Positions 35,301 to 47,863 of a DNA stretch of 64,000 nt are shown piece after piece (the stretch's first letter is position 1; every line of letters starts with the position of its first letter). The notes beneath the pieces are model-generated. The model was not told the origin of the DNA and did not search any database. It was given only the letters and a program-made list of their open reading frames with translations. The DNA comes from Morella rubra (taxonomy: Eukaryota; Streptophyta; Magnoliopsida; Fagales; Myricaceae), in NCBI GenBank assembly GCA_003952965.2, contig CM025855.1, positions 15,804,286 to 15,868,285 of the forward strand, in the 5' to 3' direction. Position numbers and translations under genes: made by a program.

Positions 35301-38300
35301 TTTAATCGCATCACACCGTGATAACTTGTTCATCCATCAACCCTGTTACTCCCGCTTTACACTCCACTCCACTAGAGTCATTAGAACTCACACCTTCCTA
35401 TCTTTGAATATTCTTGTAAAATGAATACCGCATAATTAGTTTTAGAGAGAAAAATGCACCAAAAAAAAGTAACCACACAGAATGTTGAACATTGTATTAT
35501 AGAAGCACGATGTATCTATTGAAGTTAGAACACAATATTACTATTATCTCTAAATATTCATTAATTGACATAACATCCGAGCCTTTCAATGCACACTAAA
35601 TAACATAATAATCATTGTCTTAATGAAGATCAGCTTATGATTTCATGAAGTGATGATTCCGATCTGGTGGTACGTAAGCGCTCCCAACAGGTATACAACT
35701 CAAAGATAGAGACTCCTAAACTAAATCCATATATCCACATCACTATACTGTTACATGGCAGTCACTCCTCAGAAAGATTACTTATATATGCGGGACATCT
35801 TACACGACTTTCTATATTAGAGAGCAAACGAAATCATCCTCTTCCTAATCTACAACCCGGTTTTGCATGCCACAGGACTTTTCGTACGGATTATCTACAC
35901 GTTAAATATAAAAAACTAGAAATTATTGATTACCAATCAACCATAAAACCTCCAACACTGAAGATCGAGTTTAAGAGATTGACTAGATATTAGTTGTAGT
36001 CACTTTTGGGTTTGGTTATTGTACATTATGTCGAGCTGGAAGAACAGGAGCGATCGATTAAGCTTCCACTTCCATCAATCGCTTCATCCGTTCTTTTTAC
36101 AATTTAGCTAACATCCTCGTTGCACAAGGACTTTTTACTTTGTAATATGTGACTAGTTTTGGAACAAATCTTTGATAACTAATACTATACTCTTATGACG
36201 CGATTTTCCCATAACGCAACCCAATTAGCTTTATTCCTCTTAAAAGCCAACAATTTGGCCCTTAAACTTTTCACCTCAATTACCAGATGTTCTCTAAATA
36301 AAGAACACAAAAGAAAATAATATTTACTATCAAACCTTCATACCCATTAATGAACTACATTAATCTATATCTATCAGCTTTAATTACGTAGTGACCTCCT
36401 GTCAGAATCCCTAAAAATAATAACTTATAATAATCTTTTCAACATCTTCCCCAATAACTTTAATAAGAATCATCTCTCGTATCACTCAACCAAAAAACAG
36501 AGTCTATCCGCCTAAGCCTTATCAAATCCAGTCATCAGGTCTTGAAAATAAAAGAATCACATAAGTAATATAATATCGAATCTAAAAATCCTATTATAAT
36601 TCCCACTTATGTGCATTTATTACTCATAGCGAGACATCCTATATTTCCACCGTATATAATCGTAAGACACAGGGCCGTACATATTTCCCTTATTCAATAT
36701 CTATTCTGTATTTATATAGAGCCTGCCTTCTAATACATCTAAACAGTCAATTTTAAATTTTCCAACAAAAGTATTTCGCAATAATTAATCTTTTAGCTAA
36801 AAGTTCTCTTTGAGTTAGTAACTATATCCCGAAGAACAAATAAGAGAACATAAATTGAACCCTTGCGGAGAGCCGACCAAAAAAATCAATTGATCGAGAT
36901 CAAAAAGCCTCAAAATCACTACCAACTATAAAAGTGAAAACACACAAATGTCACCTAAGAATATAAAACCTATCCATCGTACTTATTCCTTTTAAACAAA
37001 ATAATAATACTCATTCAATAGTCTCTAGCACCTGATCACAAGAAAAGGAACACCATATTAAAAGATATATAGAGACACAATGTAATACATTAAAATCCAG
37101 GCCTTGAAACTGGGATATCATTTTCTTTTGATACAATAGGCACAATGAAATAGCCCCTACATATTTCAATGATATATGAAGAACCAGTATATATTCAAGT
37201 GTAAATGATTTTCTTGTCTGTTGTGTTATATGCTATTATCCGTCTGTCCTAAGATCCCCTATTCCACGTTGTTATACTACATTCACTACGTATGAGCTTA
37301 TTACCACCTTAAAAAGGAATTAACACAATACAACCCTGCTTGTATGTTTCACAAATCCATTTTTGCTCCACGAATTTCAACAACTTGTACATAAGCTATC
37401 ACGTGTCTTGTTTCCTCACTCCCAAACCAACAACCCGAGGCTTCAAAACGCAGATGCTCACAAAACACCATTCAACCAAATTCTCCCACCTACTTCGCCC
37501 CAATTCACAAATATTTCTTAACTTGTTGTCTTGCCCAATCCAATTAAGAAAAGAAAGTAAACATTGGACCATTGCGACACATTTCAACCACTGAAGCCCT
37601 GAATGGACTTCGAACGACGAACTCTAATAACCAGCTATGCACAAGTCAGTCTGATCATCCACCCTCAAAATGAAACAACTATCTAATCATCTATGCTTAG
37701 TATGAGAGGAATATGGAACACGCAAACTAGAGAGCCTGATTCTGTTCCTGTATTGATGCTAAAAGGTGATATATTTACAGCATTTCCGCCTAGCAAGATA
37801 ATTAGGCAATTGCGCTTAACACTGTCTGGCCCTTTCTGAGTACAATGTCAGCCTTGTCATATCCAATGCTAAACGCTGTTCTGAGATGGCAAAGTTAGCC
37901 GCGCCTGTCCTCCAACGATTCTTCCCATTATAAGACATCTGGTATAAACTGAGGCACACAGAATAAGCCTCTGGAGGCATTGTTAAGATTCAACCATAAC
38001 CATCCTTCAAGCCATCTTCTATCAACCTCACTCAACTGAGCAATTTCACAACAGCTACGCTTTTCTCATTCAGTAAACATCAAACCAGCTACACACAAAC
38101 TACAATGCATCAATTTCTTTTACAAACGTTTCACTTTCCCTCTGGATCACCGTTTATCTACCATACTATACTCCCCTCCCCATCTTGCATATTGCGAGCA
38201 AAGACCACAAGAAGGAAAAATTAAAAACTTTCCCTTGAAATCGTCTATTGACCATTTTGCAAATCCCTTTCTTCTGCTTGCCTTATCCAATCAACAAACA

Positions 38301-41300
38301 TTCCAAGCACACTTATAACATTACATATAAGTATATGAGAGGCCTTCCAATATTTTAGCTAATAAACTCAGGAGCCATATGTAATCCACAATTGCTTCTC
38401 CTTACAATAAGTCAAAAGCCATTACAACAATGCATCATTATCACTGCAGATTACAAACTTGCTTCACCAGACCAAACTTCTAAAAAACAACCATTCTGAG
38501 AAGTCACACCTAGTTAAAATTGTCCACTCAAAACAATGTCTCGTTCGTTGTCCTTAAATACCACAAAATAGTCAAACTATAGCCCATATTCATACCGATC
38601 CTCATAATCCCTCCAAATATTCAATTCCATGAGCCACTGCTAGAGCAATATCATATAGTTTCTGGTAGCTTAAGAAGATACCTTCTTCTTGAGAAAAAAA
38701 TGAATTCATCGAGAGATCCTCTGGGCATGAACTTGTATACAAGAGCTCGTTCTGATCACAAGAGCTCGTTCTGATCCTTTAAAGCAAAAGCCAACAAGTT
38801 GCACAATATTAACACGGTGAATCCTTCCGATGGTTGCAACTTCGCTAATAAATTCTTGCCCATTAGATTTGGCCTTTCCTAGCATCTTCACGGCAACAAG
38901 TTGGCCACTTCGAAGTGTTCCTTTAAATACGGTGCCATACCCTCCTTCCCCTAATTTGTCCTTGAATCTTTTTGTCATTTTCTTAATTTCTGAGTAAGAG
39001 TACCTTATTGGCATGAGGTTATTGTGGCTTTGCAGAAATTTTTCAATAGCATCATACATTGAGAATTGCCTCTTACGCCATTTATATATCAACAATAAAA
39101 TCACACATGGAGTCCCAATTACAACTTTTGCTGCAAACTGTGCTCCTGCATGTTCAGGAATATAATTAATCATCAAAACAATAGAAAGACAACTATTTTG
39201 TTTACAGCACTGTACGCATTTTTTTTAGTTGAATTTTTCAGTCATGTACGTAGTACGTCGCATTAACTTACTAATTGGTGTCTTTGTCTTCTTCAAGCAA
39301 AGTATTTTTACGTTCAAAACCTGCGCTTTCTCGCTTCAAAAATTAAGAAATCGTTTACAGTACAAAAGAATGTAAATATCATCAAAGCAGATATTCAAGT
39401 TCTGACCAATGGCCAGCTCGACGAAAGAATATTATGAATCTGCTGACAAGAAACAAATTTCAAGAGCTAAATGCCACATTACTCAATAGAACCAGACTAT
39501 ATTATATTGCGTAATACATTATTCAAGTTATTTCTTTTCATCAAAACTTTAAGTATATATAGATGTTCCTAATCACTTTATAACACAGATAATAATCACA
39601 AAAGGCATATAATTAAAACATAAATAATACAAACTGCTTCCATGTCAACAAACGAAATCAATAGAAACCTCATTACACATATCAGTCTCTATGAACATCT
39701 AGATCTACGACAAAACAGTACCGGCCCTGGTTGATCAAAGAAAAGAAAGGATACAACATAGCCTTGAAAACGTCTTTAACGACCAAAAGCAAAGTAATAT
39801 ATCAACCACCATAAAAACTATACAACTAGCTACCACAACTCCTGCATACCAGCATATCCGTCATTACTTTCGATCAAGAATAAATACAATTGATCACATT
39901 GGGAAAAAGTATATGTCTCCCCATTCGATCTAAACAAGGTCTATGCATTGAATAAAGATAAAAAATTGCAAATAATTCAGAAATATATACGATAAACAAA
40001 AAATTCAACAATAGAAACCCCAAAAATGTGCATCACGTATGGCTAGAAATATATGTATCTAACAAAAAAGCTAGAGCGAAGTCTCTCACTATAATCATTT
40101 CACCACGGTGCCACCGGCATGAATAAAACTGTTGTCGTCTTTGATGACAGCACATCAAACAATCTTCCAACGATCACCAATGTAACATGTAAAAACACTC
40201 TCGCTGATGACGATCAATCCATTAATCCAAAGTATACTATAAGCCTAAGATACACTTATGATTTGCACAGTCCTACACGAAATATTTATGTCATCCATTC
40301 CCGGCCACGACAGATCAAAAACACCTGCTGTTCCGGTGCACAACTCCATTAATACCCGATGCATTCATCACTTGCACCAGAATTCACAGAAGAACGAATA
40401 AAAGCTATGGCAGCCTTAAGCATTAAGAACAGTGATAAGAGTTGGAAGATAGACACGACAAATTCAATCAACCAAAGCAACTGAAGATATAGAGGATAGA
40501 CATAGACGCGAAATCACAGACAACGCTACTTATTACACAGCTCACGTAAAAGACACACACCGCTTTTTTAGCTATGACCGCCACTGCAGGATTCCCATTC
40601 GCCCTGAGATCGTCAGTCTGCAATCTGAAAAGCACACAAGGTGCGAGGGTTGAGGCCGTAGGAAATTAATCCAAAGACAATCATAACCTCACGAAAAACT
40701 CGCAGTCAGTCTCGACAACACCGATATTCGCACTGAAACACAACACGACAACACCGCAATAATGAGAATTCCATCGCTTACGACAATATATATGCCAGCA
40801 ATAAAGTATAACCACTAGTATCGAATTTTTCTCCACAGACCAGCTGATCACCTTTATCGCCGACATTACAGTAGGAAACACGCCTTTACTAACGAACGCA
40901 AAATACCTTCCAAATAATTGTCACACAAACCACCCGACAAAAAAGATCACACCAGACACTATGATTGATCTAAGGGATGACCACAACAGAGAGCAATCGC
41001 GACTAACCCCTCCGAAGGAAACTACAACTAAATGGCAACAACAAACAACAATACATCAAGATTATCTAAAAAAAAAAAAAATGGCATAAATCATACACAG
41101 AATTCTCAAAAAACAAAATAACTACGTACATTAACCATAGAAACAAAACACAAAAGAATGAAACGACTGACTTGTATAACGCAATCTAAGAAAGAACAAG
41201 CACACCATAACACAAATCGACCACATAGCCAGCACAAAACATGGTGCCATGATTACAACCCTTGCACCCACACACACGACAATTCGCGCACATATCATAC

Positions 41301-41650
41301 ATGTCTATCCTCCTTCTTATCAAAACAGTCATGCCTCTTGGCCCACTCCATCACTCATACCAATCTACCTTCCCTCCTACAAATATCACCTTCAGCTCTT
41401 CTTTGCAGACCCAAACAACCTCTGTATGTCCCACCTAGGTGGCCAATATAAGCACTCCTCTCTTCTTCGTCTTCACCGTCGTTCGTCTTCTTCTTCTTAT
41501 AGCGTCTGTGATCATTCCTCTGGCCTATGCCCAAACACCCTCTACATTTCAATTAATATGACGAACACATTGTACCAGTGATTCCTCCATGCCAGAACAC
41601 ACGACCCGAGGACAAGCTGCAACCTCGAGAAATCAGTTAGTTCCGATATG
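29400..41650. other. low-quality or uncorrected sequence block
   Basis: Twelve kilobases with no supportable gene and no recognisable element apart from a kinase copy at its right end. There the sequence tracks the 9-11 kb paralogue base by base but with an insertion, deletion or substitution every few bases, A and C inserted most often. A sharply bounded clean island lies at 38614-39470. Real decay would not switch on and off this way. Inference: a gap filled with raw long-read sequence. Coding calls inside it should not be trusted. Confidence 0.6.
37860..41030 (-). pseudogene. LRK10L gene copy in noisy sequence (true state unknown)
   Basis: Minus-strand LRK10L copy. 40085-41030 follows exon 1 of the 11 kb gene (CACCGGCATGAATAAA, ATTCCCGGCCACGA anchors) with many indels. 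39470-40080 follows its intron. 38614-39147 is a clean kinase-exon start: membrane span [49 protein letters not shown]. 37860-38613 follows the C-lobe, again noisy. Within the clean part a 19-bp direct duplication (ACAAGAGCTCGTTCTGATC at 38739-38757 and 38758-38776) breaks the frame. Whether the real gene is intact cannot be judged from this consensus. Confidence 0.7.
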
Positions 41651-42435
41651 AGCAACCACACGTGTGTTGATAAATGCAAAAGATATGTTCAAAGCGCACA
41701 AAACGCTTATCCATCGAAAAGGTTCTGATGCATAAATAAATTTCTTTCTATTCCAATTTTTTAATGCATATTTGTTTTCCGGTTTCCCATGTTACTTGTC
41801 AATTTTGAAAATTTTAATCTGAACAATTTTTTAACTTCCTAAAATTACCTTTAGTCTCAAGCAAATATATTAATGGACGAAAAAAGTCCTGAACCTAAGG
41901 ACCATTACTTCGAAGTCAGTATTTAATAAGTACTTATGTTTGCAATGAAGATGTTTCCTTTATAAGACAGACAAACAATTCGGCCCTGCCATTTTCAAGC
42001 CATCTCTTCCAAGTAAACAAGGTTGTATGCAGTCGGCGGACTGTTGCGGAGGAAAAAAAGACAGGTATAATCCGAGTCTCTCACGCGAGAAAAAAAATTG
42101 TTACAATTACCTTTTTCTCTTGACTCCAGCGAGATTCCGGCGAACAGAGGAGAGAGAAAGGGACAATGAAAAGAGGATGTCAAGAGAAAGAAGGGAAAAT
42201 GATATTTGAAGCCGTCTAAGCCGAGCCACAAGCCATCTCCAGCCTTTTTTTCATTAAATGACGTGGACATGTATTAACCGTTGATATATTTTCTTTTAAT
42301 CTTGACCGTCCCTTATGTAGGCTTCGGAGGGAATCCGTTCCCTTGAGGGAGCTGTGAGAGAGAGAGAGGATTACGAGAGAGGGTATGGCTAATTCGGTTC
42401 ACGGCAATAGACACTTTACTAGTCACGACAAATTG
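41651..42435. other. clean sequence beside the gap, with an exon 1 start-like scrap
   Basis: The noisy texture ends by about 41700. 42335-42410 resembles 11855-11925, the N-terminal coding region of the LRK10L gene (TTGAGGGAGCTG, GAGAGAGGATTACGAGAG, GGTATGGCT..TCGGT..CACGGC). A second start-like scrap therefore lies just left of the gap. No other gene seen. Confidence 0.4.
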
Positions 42436-43435
42436 NNNNNNNNNNNNNNNNNNNNNNNNNNNNNNNNNNNNNNNNNNNNNNNNNNNNNNNNNNNNNNNNN
42501 NNNNNNNNNNNNNNNNNNNNNNNNNNNNNNNNNNNNNNNNNNNNNNNNNNNNNNNNNNNNNNNNNNNNNNNNNNNNNNNNNNNNNNNNNNNNNNNNNNNN
42601 NNNNNNNNNNNNNNNNNNNNNNNNNNNNNNNNNNNNNNNNNNNNNNNNNNNNNNNNNNNNNNNNNNNNNNNNNNNNNNNNNNNNNNNNNNNNNNNNNNNN
42701 NNNNNNNNNNNNNNNNNNNNNNNNNNNNNNNNNNNNNNNNNNNNNNNNNNNNNNNNNNNNNNNNNNNNNNNNNNNNNNNNNNNNNNNNNNNNNNNNNNNN
42801 NNNNNNNNNNNNNNNNNNNNNNNNNNNNNNNNNNNNNNNNNNNNNNNNNNNNNNNNNNNNNNNNNNNNNNNNNNNNNNNNNNNNNNNNNNNNNNNNNNNN
42901 NNNNNNNNNNNNNNNNNNNNNNNNNNNNNNNNNNNNNNNNNNNNNNNNNNNNNNNNNNNNNNNNNNNNNNNNNNNNNNNNNNNNNNNNNNNNNNNNNNNN
43001 NNNNNNNNNNNNNNNNNNNNNNNNNNNNNNNNNNNNNNNNNNNNNNNNNNNNNNNNNNNNNNNNNNNNNNNNNNNNNNNNNNNNNNNNNNNNNNNNNNNN
43101 NNNNNNNNNNNNNNNNNNNNNNNNNNNNNNNNNNNNNNNNNNNNNNNNNNNNNNNNNNNNNNNNNNNNNNNNNNNNNNNNNNNNNNNNNNNNNNNNNNNN
43201 NNNNNNNNNNNNNNNNNNNNNNNNNNNNNNNNNNNNNNNNNNNNNNNNNNNNNNNNNNNNNNNNNNNNNNNNNNNNNNNNNNNNNNNNNNNNNNNNNNNN
43301 NNNNNNNNNNNNNNNNNNNNNNNNNNNNNNNNNNNNNNNNNNNNNNNNNNNNNNNNNNNNNNNNNNNNNNNNNNNNNNNNNNNNNNNNNNNNNNNNNNNN
43401 NNNNNNNNNNNNNNNNNNNNNNNNNNNNNNNNNNN
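42436..43435. other. assembly gap, 1000 N
   Basis: Exactly 1000 undetermined bases, a conventional scaffold-gap size, so the true length is unknown. Reading frames that cross it are meaningless. Confidence 0.99.
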
Positions 43436-43499
43436 GTTCCTTGTTGGGAATGCTCGCGGCTGTCATTAGCTTCGATGAGCTAGCGTTCGGGGCGTGACA
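43436..43499 (+). mobile_element. 3' end of an LTR (Gypsy-like)
   Basis: Sequence emerging from the gap ends in GGGGCGTGACA at 43499. That is the inverted partner of TGTCACGCCC-type LTR starts such as the one at 43596. The LTR body lies in the gap. Confidence 0.5.
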
Positions 43500-43595
43500 G
43501 TTCAATTCATCAGCCTCTACATCTTCTAAGAAAGTTGTGTTTGTACCAGTCCTTCAAAAGAATCCTTCCATACCCGTAGGTTTGAATAAGGTAAA
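43500..43595 (+). mobile_element. Copia gag fragment between two LTRs
   Basis: About 96 bp closely similar to 58525-58618 of the Sirevirus-like Copia element at the right of the window (shared TTTGTACCAGTC and TTCAAAAGAATCCTTCCATAC). It is bordered directly by an LTR end on the left and an LTR start on the right. Confidence 0.7.
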
Positions 43596-45060
43596 TGTCA
43601 CGCCCTGTGCCAGTACTTACCCTAGGCTCACCTAGAATGAATGGTAACACACAAGCGGGGATTACGGCATGAATTGATCCTAATAAGTCCTGGCAATTGG
43701 CTTTGAAGAAGCTTAGTGGAAACATTTAGTTGCAATTTGTTCTGAAAAATTAAAAAATACAATAAAGAAGGAAAAGTAATATTTTCAGGGATTTAATGAA
43801 AAGGTGACATTCAAATAATTCTAGGAGTTAAAAATTCTGAATTGGATAAGGAAAAGAAAATGAATTAATTGAGGAGATGGAATTATAATAAAATCAAAAA
43901 CAATTATAAAGACGTGAAAGTTAAGAGGATAAAATTAAATGTGGCGTAAGGATGAAATAGAATAAGAGAAAATTTTCGAAAATAAAATACATAATTTCAC
44001 TAAGATCACGGATCTTTTCTTTTCAAAAAAAAAATCCTCATGAGGAATACAAAAGTAAAGAGAAGATAAATACAAAAGCGGAAGGGGTTGAAAGCTTTCC
44101 ATGCTAAAATGTCCGTGACACAGCTAAATGATCCAAACTAAACAAAAGAGTGACAACTACTAAAGTCGACTAATCTCCGACTCGATGTCAAAGGTCAGGT
44201 CTATAAACATGGTCTCTCCGATACCCTCCGCCTGCGGGCAGGTGGGGGAGGGACAATGTGCAGGAGGGCTGGATCTACATCTACCAGCCCGAAGTCTTCC
44301 ATGCGGGAAAGTGGGGGCAGGGGTAGACCTTTGAGGTACCACTGGGGCTCGTAACCCATGTACACCTCAAGTGTGTCAGTGACATACATCCAAATCTTGA
44401 CAACTAAACATGTGTGTCAAAATCCAAAATCTGCTCACTCATGAATGTCTTCATCTATCAAGTCTATGCCTTCGTAGTACATACAAAATAATAAACAAGA
44501 AAAGGGGTGAGTCCTACTGACTTAGTAAGGGGGGATAGGGGGACAAAACATGCAGCATATAAAACAGAAATAACAGAATTATAAAATAATCAATCAAAAG
44601 CAATGTTCATTATAAACCAATAATGCATTATGAACGATGCAATGCAAAATGAATGCATCCGTTTCCCGGTTATTTCACTTTCTTTCTTTCTTTTTCCAAT
44701 CAGTAGAGGTGTCCTTTCTTCGCTTTGTTTAACCCCTAGATTCTGGTTGTGCGTCCCTCCTTTCCTCTGGGACTATCTAGTGCCCCAGCACGAGGACTCG
44801 ATCAGGAGTACATTGTTCCATCGCCAAGGATACCAACCACTATTCTCTAGTGGTGGCTTGCACTATCCCACTGTGAGCGGTACCGTCACCAGATCTCAGG
44901 ACACCTCTGGGTATGGGTTTCTTTCCGGTCAAGACATGTTTCCCATACCCATGAAATGTTTATGCAGCATGGCATATCATACTCATTGCAGTTATACATT
45001 TCACATAGATCGTTTAATCAAATGCCCATATGCAATTTCACAATTAAAAAGAAAATACAT
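43596..45060 (+). mobile_element. Gypsy-like LTR, 5' part
   Basis: Begins TGTCACGCCCTGTGCC right after the Copia fragment. 44640-44960 contains a block of the kind seen in plant Gypsy LTRs (AGTGCCCCAGCACGAGGACT, a GGTACCGTCACC core and the CAGGACACCTCTG context). No gag or pol is recognisable, so it is a solo or truncated LTR. The right boundary is uncertain. Confidence 0.45.
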
Positions 45061-47863
45061 AACATAAAAATATTTAATCCATATTAGATATTTAAAAGAG
45101 AAAAGAAATATGGGGACATTCTAATCACGTGCTAATTTTAATTCATTAGACCAACGTCCTATATTTACATTTTATTAATATCTTGATGATATCTCTTAAA
45201 TATTAACCCTTCTAAGTTACTGCCTTTACCTCAATAGATTTTATTCTTAATTTTTTTTATCAATGTCCCAATGACAATGACAATATACAGTTTTTTATTT
45301 AGGAAGCAATAAACTATGTTTTAATCAAAAGTTTATTATCCTCTTAGGCCGGCTCTTTCCTCACATTAGGCCTTGTGGTTTGGGCCTAATGTAAGTTAGT
45401 TATGGCTCTAATTTTCTACCTTAACTCCCTTGAATTAAGTCCATATTAACCATAGATCTAAATTTTATGCTTGGACAATCTTACCCCTAATTTTCTCTAA
45501 AAATGCCGAAATTGCTCCTAGGTGCTTCCAAGGACAATTTGGTCATTTCTATTTATCCAAGTTTGCTGAAATTTTTAGCGTAAGACCTATAATTATTAAA
45601 CTTCTTATCTGGGGAGTTTAGTATCAAAATAAAATCTGTACCTACAAAAAGAATTCTTTTAGCAATCGGGTACCCTATATTTGCATGCATCTTTTCTTTT
45701 CTTTTTACTTCAATGTTAATGCATGTGTACTTATGTGCCTGAATTATTTCAATTTTATCAAAAGCATAAGCATATTCAAAGATAGTTGACAGTAGCAATT
45801 CATCACACAAACATCACCATTCACATTTTTCTTTTCTTCGAAATCATCAAGTATTTCAAATACATGGAAAAATATCATTTATTATACATGTCCAACTATA
45901 AAAGTTACAAGGAAATCGGTCATAGGGCACTGCCGCCCCTTATATTCCACAAAACTTCCTCTATCCAACAAAGTATACAAAAATGATACTCAAGTTCACA
46001 ACTTTAAAGCATAGCACACAAAATAAGGAAAGAAATTAACTAAATAAAGGTTGCATGCATTCTCAAGTGCAACCCGTGGTGTACCAAGACTCCATTCCTC
46101 TTTTGTGCTCCCACATCCACTAGGCAAACCATTCTACTATATTTAAAAATCAAGATAACATGATTTTTAAAATCAAGAAGGTGAAAAAGACATGCATTCG
46201 GCACTTAGAGTCTATTTTCACCAAAAGGAGCTCAATCTAACATTTTCATCTCATCTTCACATGCATGTCATTAACCTCCACACATAACTCCATCAACAAC
46301 AAAACAAGACAACCCGTGACCAAATGTTGGTCGGCCAAAAGGAATATTGAGCCAAATGTAAGCATGTTTCTACCCTAGGCAATCATTAGGATTGCACAAA
46401 TCTATTTTGTCCAAACCAAGCCTCCACCAAACTGCCTATACCCGAAATGTAATGGCATGCATGTAAGACAAAAAAATGGCCAATAACCCAGCACCATGCA
46501 GTCAGCTAAGAGGAGAGAGAATGAGGGAAAAAGTGAAAAGGAGGGTAGTTGGCTTCTTGTTCGGCCATGCATAGAGCGTCAAAACAATTAATGCAAAGAT
46601 GAAAACATTAATTACTAAGATATAAAAGTGGAGAGCATTAATTACCAAGATAATTGTGAACTTTAAAAGCAAGTTATTTAAGTACACAATAGTCGACCAT
46701 AAGCTTATGGGATTTAATAAAATGTTAATCAAAGACTATGAAACATCTTAATTACTATGAATATAAAACAAGAAATAAAATCAAAGCTAAATATCATTAT
46801 GAAAGACTCTTAATAAAATTAAAGCCCCTAATGTAATTTAATAATGAAATAATACTAAGTATCAAGCTCAATGAGAAATACTATGAAAATGAATGCAATC
46901 ACATATTTGAAGATTAAGAATGTGCTCTTGGGTGCCATTTTTCAATGTGTCAACACATCAAACAAGTTGTTGGGTTTTAGTGCAATGTGTCGACACCATT
47001 CTTTAATATGTCAACGCTGTGAAAACAGCTCTTGAGTGACAGTACAATGTATCGATACATTCTTCCATGTGTCAACACCATCAATGTGGAGAGGATTTTT
47101 CAGCACTTGAAAGTGTCACTCTCGTATGAACACCTACGTGACACTGCTTTCAATTCGTGGACAAATTTTTGTGGATCTTGGACTGGCACAACGAGAGTGA
47201 CTCGTTTCTGATGTGTCTAGAGTGTCTAGAATGGCAGCCATTTATGTGTTACCAATCAATGGGAGAGGAAACAATACCAACTTCGATTCACACTTATTAG
47301 CGTGCAGAATATCTCGGCTCAACCCAAGAGACTCAGAATTTCCTATCCCATAATCAACATCTATGTAGGTAAGCAAACAATTAAGTCTATATGCCATCAT
47401 TGACATGACTAGAGACATCTTATGTCACAACAAAGTCTCCAATAATAAATACTTTTGACAACTGAATAAATAAAAATAAATAATTATCTCAAATTTTTCT
47501 AAACAACTGGTTTTGAGGGATATTTGCAACAATTCATGGTTTTAAAATGCATACCATACCGAGAAGGCATCGCTATGTAATGACCCATGCCCATAATTAC
47601 TTTAATTGCACTATATAAGAATAAGTAAGCAAAAATTAATTAATGATCTATATCAAAAAAATAAAAATAAAAACAACACCACAACAAAACTTCAATCGTA
47701 GCCAAAAAGATAAATAAATAATTAAAAGCTAAAAAGCATGTCATGGAACATAAGTACAGCCTTATAAAAGCAAGGCTAACAACTTTTGTAGCATTACAAA
47801 GGTTAAGCTACTAATTGTTTGCAAAATATTTATATATATAGGGCAAAGGAAATTAAAAACAAG
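45061..47863. other. repeat-derived intergenic DNA, no gene
   Basis: AT-rich. 46940-47100 contains several similar TGTGTCAACAC..CAATGTGTCGACAC phrases, probably LTR-derived. TGTAATGACCCATGCCC near 47577 looks like another LTR start. No coding sequence supported. Confidence 0.35.

Noticed and set aside
41158-41581. Overlapping plus-strand frames of about 100 codons
   Set aside because: They lie in the noisy block. Composition is A/C-driven and no domain is visible.
42385-43505. Long open frames on both strands across 42.4-43.5 kb
   Set aside because: They consist almost wholly of the 1000-N gap.
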